NCBI GenBank assembly: GCA_031761405.1
Contig: JASEVX010000006.1
Location: 25,336,302-25,400,301, forward strand
DNA length: 64,000 nucleotides
DNA from: Serripes groenlandicus
Lineage: Eukaryota > Mollusca > Bivalvia > Cardiida > Cardiidae
Direction of reading: 5' to 3'
Part shown: piece after piece, positions 56,137-64,000 of the stretch
How the letters are laid out: each line of letters begins with the position of its first letter
Numbering within the stretch: position 1 is the first letter of the stretch
Notes under the pieces: model-generated
What the model was told of the DNA's origin: nothing
Databases searched by the model: none
The model's input: only the letters and a program-made list of their open reading frames with translations
Translations under genes and position numbers: made by a program

Positions 56137-56390
56137 TATGAGCTGTCCCGCGAGAAAACCAACATGATTGACTCTGCTTTAAGTATTGACCTGGACCAGC
56201 CTAAGCACGCTCAGGCTAACCCGGACAGACACTTTTCGCCTCCTGTGGATTTTCTGTTTCAGGAGTCATAACTCTATACGTCTATGCTCCTGAGACGAAA
56301 TGTGTTGGCCGTGGTTTAGCCTGCGCGGACAGCGCAGGCTGGTATGGGTCGCTACATTACGCAGAGGCTATAAGGTTGGCTCATATCCCC
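56137..56390. mobile_element. gcccgcgagaaaac-family element
   Basis: gtcccgcgagaaaaccaaca, cctgtggattttctgtttca, gcgcggacagcgcaggctgg. Third copy of the family seen at 4108 and 41134. Confidence 0.65.
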
Positions 56391-56409
56391 TTTGAGTCTC
56401 GGGGAAGCA

Positions 56410-57225
56410 TACATATACTATATAAAGCATGTAGATAAGGGTTTCTATATGTCTTGTAGTTTAGTCCATAGACCATATAAAGCATGTAGATAAGGGTTCT
56501 ATATGTCTTTTAGTTTAGTCCATAGACTATGTAAAGCATGTAGATAAGGGTTATATATGTCTTGTAGTTTAGTCCATAGACTATGTAAAGCATGTAGATA
56601 AGGTTATATATGTCTTGTAGTTTAGTCCATATAGACTATGTAAAGCATGTAGATAAGGGTTCTATATATCTTGTAGTTAAGTCCATATAGACTATGTAAA
56701 GCATGTAGATAAGGGTTCTATATCTCTTGTAATTAAGTCCATATAGACTATGTAAAGCATGTAGATAAGGGTTCTATATGTCTTGTAGTTTAGTCCATAC
56801 AGACTATGTAAAGCATGTAGATAAGGGTTCTATATGTCTTGTAGTTTAGTCCATATAGACTATGTAAAGCATGTAGATAAGAGTTCTATATGTCTTGTAG
56901 TTTAGTCCATAGACTATGTAAAGCATGTAGATAAGGTTCTTTATTTCTTGTAGTTTAGTCCATAGAATATGTAAAGCATGTAGATAAGGGTTGTTTATGT
57001 CTTGTAGTTTAGTCCATAGACTATGTATAGCATGTAGATAAGGGTTCTTTATGTCTTGTAGTTTAGTCAATAGACTATGTAAAGCATGTAAGAAAGGGTT
57101 CGTTATGTCTTGTAGTTTAGTCAATAGACTATGTAAAGCATGTAAGAAAGGGTTCGTTATGTCTTGTAATTTAGTCCATAGACTATGTAAAGCATGTAGA
57201 TAAGGGTTCTTCTAGCTTAGTCTAG
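56410..57225 (+). repeat. Minisatellite, 14-15 copies of a ~56-61-bp unit
   Basis: Unit: gtaaagcatgtagataaggg ttctatatgtcttgtagttt agtccatagacta. Small length steps between units; no spacer structure, so not a CRISPR array. Confidence 0.93.
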
Positions 57226-57344
57226 TGGATCTTTCAGAAAAAAAGTCCCCAAACTGACTGTATCTGCATCATCGTAGAAACTTGCCAAGCTAATCGAGTC
57301 TTCCTGCAATGACACAAGTAATACAAAATAGTTATACTCATTTC

Positions 57345-57560
57345 TTAACCCTTTTACACCTGCAGACGCATTTTGACACAAAAGCAGCAGACGACATTTG
57401 AAAACAATGTGTCCAAAGTTGAAAATGCTCATGGTGAGAAATTGTTCGTTTGCCACAATGCTTTTTTAGTAATTAAACCTACAAATGGATTTTCCAAATG
57501 TTTTAGTAGACATTTTCAAAGTTGTCTGCAGCCGATTTGCTTTATGTGGGAAAAGGTTAA
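57345..57560. mobile_element. TTAA MITE
   Basis: TTAA at both ends (57345-57348, 57557-57560); ends cccttttacacctgcagacg and gctttatgtgggaaaagg. Confidence 0.78.
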
Positions 57561-57735
57561 GAAAATACAAGATGTATTTGTGAAAACACCATTGCCTCCT
57601 GGCAGCAAAACAGATTTTATAAAAAGTAGTTCCAGGTTTAATCTCATGGTCAAAGATCAAACAACTTTGTAGCACTTAGAAAGGCTTGACAGAGGAACAC
57701 ACATTTCACATATCTCAGATAGGTCAAACGTTGTA

Positions 57736-57966
57736 TTAACCTTTTCCCACCTTGTAGAAACATTCTGACGCATTTGCAGCAGACGACTTTTGAAAACATT
57801 GTGACAAAACGAGAAATTAATCATAATGACCAATTTCCTTTTTTTGCAACAATGTTTTCAACTGTATTTAATAATTAAACTCTCATTTATGGAGAAATTT
57901 CACATTTTTGTCAATTTGTTTTCAATGTCGTCTGCTTCAGAATTGTCGTATATCGGAAAGCGTTAA
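57736..57966. mobile_element. TTAA MITE
   Basis: TTAA 57736-57739 and 57963-57966; inner ttgcagcagacgacttttga and gtcgtctgcttcagaattgt. Confidence 0.78.
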
Positions 57967-58174
57967 AACTCCTATTAAATAAGACAAACAGAGCAAATTA
58001 TTAGATGCAATTCTGGTTCATCAATTCAGGGTGCATGAAAGTATGATTGCACAACATAAACAGAAAATTGAACACACAAGCTTATATTTATGGTCAGAGC
58101 CATTCAAGAGACCTTATTCTAAAAGATAGTTACGCTGTCGGGTACTTGATAATGATTCTCAAACGTTTGATTAT

Positions 58175-58405
58175 TTAAACCCTTTCCCTCATACAACAAT
58201 TCTGCAGCATACGACTTTGAACATATTTTGTCAAAAAATAGAAAATCTCTATAATTGAATGGATAACCCATGACTAAACTTGGAAAACATTGTGGCAAAA
58301 GGTGAAATTGCTCATTTTGAGCAAATTCGTCTTTTGTCACTATGTTTTCAAAAAGCCGTCTACTGCAAGGGCGTCAGAAAGCGTCTATATGAGGGAAAGG
58401 GTTAA
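58175..58405. mobile_element. TTAA MITE
   Basis: TTAA 58175-58178 and 58402-58405; closest relative of the young copy at 37176 (shared gaaaatctctataattgaat and ggataacc). Confidence 0.82.
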
Positions 58406-58489
58406 ATAAGGCTATTATTTTTGTTATTCATCAGATAATGATTAAACCTTATTTACCATGTAAACATGACTTGGTCCCAATATACACAT

Positions 58490-58762
58490 TATAATTTGTT
58501 TGTTTGTTTGGAGTTTAACGCCGCTTTCAACAGCTTTGGTCATATCACGGCGGTCAGTGCACCTACCCATGTTTTCCTGGCTTTCTCACACCAGTACTTA
58601 CACAACATTCTTTCGAAGCCACTGACTACTTTCTCAGATAGATCAGAGGTGAGAGGCAATGGAAAACATCGCCCGAAAGAATGTCGCCGCAACCGGGTAT
58701 CGAACCCGTGACCTCCAGTTCACGAGTCAGATACGCTACCAATTGAGCTACCCGGCCGGGCT
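58490..58762 (-). mobile_element. tRNA-derived SINE with (GTTT)n tail on the plus strand
   Basis: The minus-strand head GGGTAGCTCAATTGGTAGCG and GGGTTCGATACCCGG is well kept. The body shares cggcggtcag and the ggagtttaacgcc end. Confidence 0.82.
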
Positions 58763-58930
58763 TATACACATTATAAATGCACAGGTAGCAAGCTTTCCCA
58801 CTTTCCAGTGAAGTTTCATAATTAAGGGCAGAATACAACATGACATATGCACAAATACATATAAACAAGATGAAATATATCATTGTAAACTTATATATAT
58901 TATTTTTGCCATCTAATGATGAATTAACAG

Positions 58931-61900
58931 AACAATTTCAGGTCCGTGAAGTTAGGTTGACGAGTGACGAACTGTGACATTTTTTTAGGTCCGTGAAGTT
59001 AGGTTGACGAGGTTGACGAGTGACGAACTGTGACGTATTTTCTAAAAACTTTATTTTTTTCTTTAAGTTATTAAATGCAAATCAGGACGAAAAAAATATT
59101 TTTCTTAATCTTTATTTCTTTTCTTTAGATAATGTGTATCTGGACGTATTGAATGCAAATTAGGCCCTTTTTCATGATTCATGTCGTTCAGTCAATCAGA
59201 AGAGCTTCGTCAAGTTCGTCAATTCGTCAACTCGTCAATTTAGTTGACGAAAAAAATATTGGTCTAAAACTTTATTTCGTTCCTTTAGATAATGTATCTG
59301 GACGTATTGAATGCAAATTAGGCCCTATTTCATGTTTATTCAATCAGAAGAATATTTTTCTAAAAACTTTATTTCATTCCTTAGATAAGTATCTTGAATG
59401 CAAATTAGGCTCTATTTCATATTTCATGGCGATCAGTCAATCAGTAGAGCTTGTTCAAGTTCGTCAATTCGTCAACTTTGTTGACGAATTGACGAACAAA
59501 TTGTTTTTCTGAAAATCTTTATTTCTTTCTTTTAGATAATGTATCTGGACGTATTGAATGCAAATTAGGCCATATTTCAAATGTCATGGCGATCAGTCAT
59601 TCAGAGAGCTTCGTCAAGTTAATGTTCCATTAGCCCAATGTGGCAGAAATCTTTTCGCGACATTAATACTGCATTTTTTCCCCCTATGGTCCACGCAGAG
59701 AGGACTAAGCTGTCTCGTCTTCTCTCCTAGCTAATGGCGGGTTCTCGGCCGTCTTAAATACTGCATCTTTTCAATATTCATGATTTTCCTTATTAACCAA
59801 GCTTTACATTGGAGGGAAATAGATTTGAAATCTCCCAATATAAAACTCCGGCCAATATCAACATAGCACCGTAGAGCTTACTTTTACAATTTACTCATTA
59901 ACTCTACAGAGTTCTGTGCATTACATTACAACAAGTCAAAATGTCCTTGTTTTTACACGCCTGCAAAATAGAATATTTATTTCATTTATATAAGTGATGC
60001 CCAAATACACTCTGACTATACTACATTCATTTTGTGAATATGTACAGAGTAAACCTATGTGAAACAAAAGAAGAAAGAAAGATTTTCGACGGATACGAAC
60101 GCACACGACTGTATCCTCTCGACCACGAACACTTTTAAGCTATTTGTGTATTTTGATTATACAAGCTTACATACATGTCTAGGACATTTACTGTTGATAT
60201 AAACGAGCACACAATATTAGTTTGTAATATTAGTTTGTACAATGTTTATGGATCATAAAGTACTTGTAAATGTACCGTTAATTCTTGAAGTATGTATGTC
60301 TTTGACCTTGTAAGAAAAAATAAGATTTTTCAGCCCAGTTCTCATTTTCGCTGACAGTAAATCTCTAGCTATTATGTTTCTATGTGAAATGAAGATTTCC
60401 ATATGTTTCGATGTTTGTCAAAGATGACTTCATTGTTTTTTTCAATGTTTTGTCAAAGAATTAAGACTTCATTATTATTTTAATAACGTTTACACACCAC
60501 ACTTGTGTGCGCAATTTGTATTTCAAATACATGTAGATGTAACATGTAATTTGAAAAAAAAAAAAAACGCAATTAGGTGGTTAAATCCGGCAAAGTTGAC
60601 GAATTGACGAACTTGACGAAGCTCTTCTGATTGACTGATCGCCATGAAACATGAAAAATGGCCTTATTTGCATTCAATACGGTCAGATACTTATCTAAAG
60701 GAAAGAACGAAAGTTTTTAGAAAAATATATTTTTTCGTCAATTTCGTCAACTATATTGACGAGTTGACGAACTTGACGAAGCTATCTAAATGACTGATGG
60801 CCATGCCATTTGAACTATGCGCTAATTTGCATTCAATACGTCCAATTACATTATCTAAGAGAAACAAATAAAGTTTTAGAATTTTATTTTCCCCGTCAAT
60901 TTCAACAACTAAAATGACGAGTTGACGAATTGACGACCTTGACAAAGCTCTGTTGATTGACTGATCGCCATGAAATTTAAAATAGGGCCTAATTTGCATT
61001 CAATACGTCCAAATACATTATCTAAAAGACAGAAATAAAGATTTTTAGAAAAATATTTTTTTCGTCAATTCTTCAACAAAGTTGTCGAATTGACGAACTT
61101 GACGAAGCTTTTCTGATTGACTGAACGCCATGAAACATGAAAAAAAGGGCCTAATTTGCATTCAATACGTCCGGATCTAAATTGACGAACTTTACGAAGC
61201 TCTTCTAAATGACTGATGGCCATGAAATTTAAAATAGGGCCGATTTTGCATGCAATACGTCCAGATACTCTATCTAAAAGACAGAAATAAAGATTTTCAG
61301 AAAAATAATTTGTTCGTCAATTCGTCAACCCAGTTGACGAATTGACGAACCTGAACAAGGTCTTCTGATTGACTGATCGCCATATGAAACATGAAATAGG
61401 GCCTAATTTGCATTCAATACGTCCAGATACTTATCTAAAGGAAAGAAATAAAGTTTTTAGAAAAATGTTTTTTTCGTCAACTGAATTGATGAGTTGACGA
61501 ACTTGACGAAGCTCTTCTGATTGACTGATTGCCATGAAACATGAAATAGGGCCTAATTTGCATTCAATACGTCCAGATACATTATCTTAAGGAAAGAAAT
61601 AAAGTTTTTAGAAAAATATTGTTTTCGTCAACTAAATTGACGAGTTTACGAATTGACGAAGCTCTTCTGATTGACTGATCGCCATGAAACATGAAATAGG
61701 GCCTAATTTGCATTTAATACGTCCAGAAACATTATCTTAAAGAAAGAAATAAAGTTTTTAGAAAAAATGTCCCAGTTCGTCACTCGTCAATTCGTAACTC
61801 GTCAACCTAACTTCGCGGACATATTGTTTTCGTCAATTTCGTCAACTAAATTGACGAGTTTACGAATTGACGAAGCTCTTCTGATTGACTGATCGCCATG

Positions 61901-62122
61901 AAACATGAAATAGGGCCTAATTTGCATTTAATACGTCCAGAAACATTATCTTAAAGAAAGAAATAAAGTTTTTAGAAAAAATGTCCCAGTTCGTCACTCG
62001 TCAATTCGTAACTCGTCAACCTAACTTCGCGGACCTAAAAAAATGTCACAGTTCGTCACTCGTCAATTCGTCACTCGTCAATTCGTCACTAGTCAACCTA
62101 ACTTCACGGACCTAACAATTTC
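58931..62122. mobile_element. 3.2-kb foldback / MULE-like element with 9-bp target duplication
   Basis: Element 58940-62113, flanked by AACAATTTC at 58931-58939 and 62114-62122. Both ends read AGGTCCGTGAAGTTAGGTTG inward. The left arm (58940-59640) and right arm (60590-62113) are inverted arrays of ~150-180-bp units with gcaaattaggccctatttca, gatcagtcaatcagaagagc and cgtcaattcgtcaac. The core 59640-60590 shows no gene. Long composite inverted ends plus a 9-bp duplication fit foldback or Mutator-like elements. Confidence 0.9.
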
Positions 62123-62211
62123 AAAGTTGTGTAAAAAAGAAATTGCCTTGTCATCCAAAGCATACACAAATTCTTTGGCACCTTAAACATCAAACAATTT
62201 GATGCATGATT

Positions 62212-62945
62212 TTTAGCTAATGGTGAGTTTTTGTGATCGTCTTTTGTCTGTCGTCAACAATTTGCTTGTTAACACTCTAGAGGTCACTTTTATCATCCAA
62301 TATTCATGAAACTTAATCAGTTTCATAATGATGCTGATATTTAGTTCAAGTTCGCATATGGGTCATGTTGGATCAAAAACTAGGTAACAAAGTCAAATTG
62401 AATTGGAAATCTTATTAACACTCTTGAGGAGGCATTTTTGACTTGAGCATTTTGAAATTGTGTCAGAAAAATGTTAAAAACTAGGTCACTAGGCATAATT
62501 TGAGAAATATCTTGTTAACACTAGGGATCGCATTTTTTGATACAGCAGCTTGAAACGTTGCCAGAATGTTTGTCTGGGTGATATCTAGGCCAAGTTCAAA
62601 TATGGGTCATGTCAGGGGATAAAACTTAGGTCACAAGGCCAAATTGAAGGGAAATCTTGTTAACACACTAGAGGTTGCATTTTTAAAATGAGCATATTAA
62701 AATCTTGTCAGACTAATCATTGTCTTGATGATATGTATGCTAAGATCGAATATAGGTCATGTCTGGTCAAAAACCAGGTCACTAGACACTTTGAGAAATA
62801 TCTTGTTAGCACTCAAGGGAACGCATGGTTTGCTCAATAGCTCGACAGAATGTTTGTCTTGATGATAGCTACGCCAATGTGAAATATTGGTCATGTCCGA
62901 ACAACAACTAGGTCACTAGGCCAAATTGAAGGGAAATCGTGTTGG
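62212..62945 (-). mobile_element. Decayed aacaagagg-family fragment, reverse strand
   Basis: Starts atttttagctaatggtgagt (reversed 3' end), then about four ~150-bp units with aaaaactaggtcac. Confidence 0.6.
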
Positions 62946-63022
62946 AAAATAAACATTTTAGTGTTTGATGGAACTTCTATTGTCTGCCGATCAGCTACCA
63001 TCATTTACTTACCCTCAAGTCT

Positions 63023-63184
63023 ATGGTACTGGCCAGACGTTTTCTCTGCAGATCGCCAGGTGTAAATTATCGAGAACTGTCTTTAACAAACGGACTAAAC
63101 ACATGGGAAACAGCCCTCTTTAACCGCCGTGGAGTTTTATTAAAGGAAAATGCACGACTTACTCGTCTACTAAACCTGCTAAGG
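63023..63184 (+). CDS. Possible first coding exon of an unknown gene
   Basis: Short frame starting at ATGGTACTGGCC, giving MVLARRFLCRSPGVNYREL, then NTWETALFNRRGVLLKENAR and LTRLLNLL, ending CTAAG|GTAAAG, a good donor. The Arg-rich, hydroxylated start could be a mitochondrial targeting peptide (inference). No repeat family was recognised here. Later exons would lie beyond the window, and the homologue is unknown. Confidence 0.3.
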
Positions 63185-63489
63185 TAAAGAAATACAAGAA
63201 AAATAAGTTAATAACAAACAAGATTTACATATTATTATTATATGTCTCGCTTTCTCCTACTTTGACAGTCGATGCAGACAACGTCAATCTATCGAAAAAT
63301 GAAAAAAAAAAAAAAGATCTTAAATCCACCAAAAAGACGTACAATGAGATAAAGAGTATAAGATGAAACGATGTTCCACATTTTCATACTTGTCCTTTTT
63401 GAGAACGCGTCTTTGTCTACTGCTTTTTTTACCAAAAAACAAGTCTTACAAGAAAATAATAACAGGATATATCAACATATTACACGACA

Positions 63490-64000
63490 TACATACGTTT
63501 AACCGAGCTTATTTTTATCTTAATTTCAGTTTAAGAATACCTTCAATACACAGATAAAGATATACTAATTGGTGTGCATGGAAAAGCTTTATGTATTTAT
63601 CTTTAAACTTTTGAAATTTAATGAAAGGAAATTACAATTTATAATTTGTTTAGGATAAGTGGATGGAGATCTGGCTTCACATATTTGAAGTCCAATCTTA
63701 GCCCACGTTTCTTCCACGTTAAGTCATAATCATAGATACGTAATGCAAGAGTAGAAAAACGCTTTTCAGTTAAGTCCAAGGATGACATATTTTGTTGATG
63801 CCGAACATATTAAATTCTACAAATCCAGCAGAACTGAGCCCAACATATCTATTTATAGATCCAGGACATAATTGCCTTTAATAGAACATGACGCACGAAA
63901 TTTCAAGAATAAGTCCAAACTGTCTATTTATACATCCTTGTTGTTACGACACGAAATCTCAACTTTAATTTACGTTTTACATTTGTAATGAATATTTTGC
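63490..64000 (+). repeat. Second copy of the 55145-55600 repeat, reaching the window end
   Basis: Collinear with 55145-55600 with an extra ~90-bp segment around 63775-63865. Confidence 0.8.

Larger units (their letters stand above)
54835..56145 (+). repeat. Local direct duplication (about 295 bp, 1.0 kb apart)
   Basis: Blocks 54835-55130 and 55850-56145 share tgtagatcgaaaaca, the SINE, and gatctgtctttgccctgcgc on both sides, so the SINE was copied with its flanks. Confidence 0.75.

Noticed and set aside
56410..57225. CRISPR-like regular repeat or a minus-strand peptide-repeat gene (56846-57124)
   Set aside because: A simple minisatellite with no spacers; the frame breaks at unit length changes.
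58680..58760. tRNA gene on the minus strand
   Set aside because: Good A and B boxes but the acceptor stem does not close, and it is joined to a SINE body.

Overview
The window looks like nuclear DNA of a bivalve mollusc, probably a heterodont clam. This rests on AT-rich DNA with long introns, tRNA-headed SINEs ending in (AATC)n, dense repeat families starting aacaagagggcc and ending gtgagctaaaaa, and a Mab-21/cGAS-like gene of the kind expanded in bivalves. The species cannot be fixed from the sequence. A 200-base N gap lies at 31573-31772. Most short open frames are chance or lie in repeats.

Region 1 (about 2.1-30.0 kb, minus strand) is one large split gene. I rebuilt 19 exons from splice sites, matching intron phases and family motifs. 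In protein order they give a CARF/ALS2CR8-like domain, a Mutator-like (MULE) transposase core, a SWIM zinc finger, a Ulp1/C48-type cysteine protease, an 18-residue repeat tract, a basic KRKRR patch and the second half of a PHD finger. The start exon(s) and the first PHD half were not found, and the transposase exon carries a frame break. Introns are packed with SINEs, TTAA-flanked MITEs, satellites and tandemly built repeat elements. Two relics of TTF-zinc-finger/hAT genes lie inside this gene: a C-terminal part on the plus strand at 22.4 kb and an N-terminal part on the minus strand at 27.2-27.6 kb.

Region 2 (32.2-44.0 kb) holds an unrecognised minus-strand gene at 32.7-34.6 kb. It encodes an alpha/beta-looking N-terminal region, 13 tandem 18-residue Cys-rich repeats and a multi-pass membrane tail, with one base missing in a repeat. 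A decayed copy of its 3' half lies at 36.8-38.0 kb and is followed by a broken LINE. Diverging from it at 41.6-43.7 kb is an intact 720-residue Mab-21/cGAS-like gene.

Region 3 (44.04-49.06 kb) is a nearly complete Ngaro/DIRS-type tyrosine-recombinase retrotransposon. It has split direct repeats (A1 - genes - B1 A2 B2), a CCHC Gag, a likely -1 frameshift into RT/RNase H, and a recombinase with all catalytic residues.

Region 4 (49-64 kb) is repeat-dominated: SINEs, clustered TTAA MITEs, a 14-15 copy minisatellite, two local duplications, and a 3.2-kb foldback element with long inverted arrays and a perfect 9-bp target duplication. A possible first coding exon sits at 63.0-63.2 kb.
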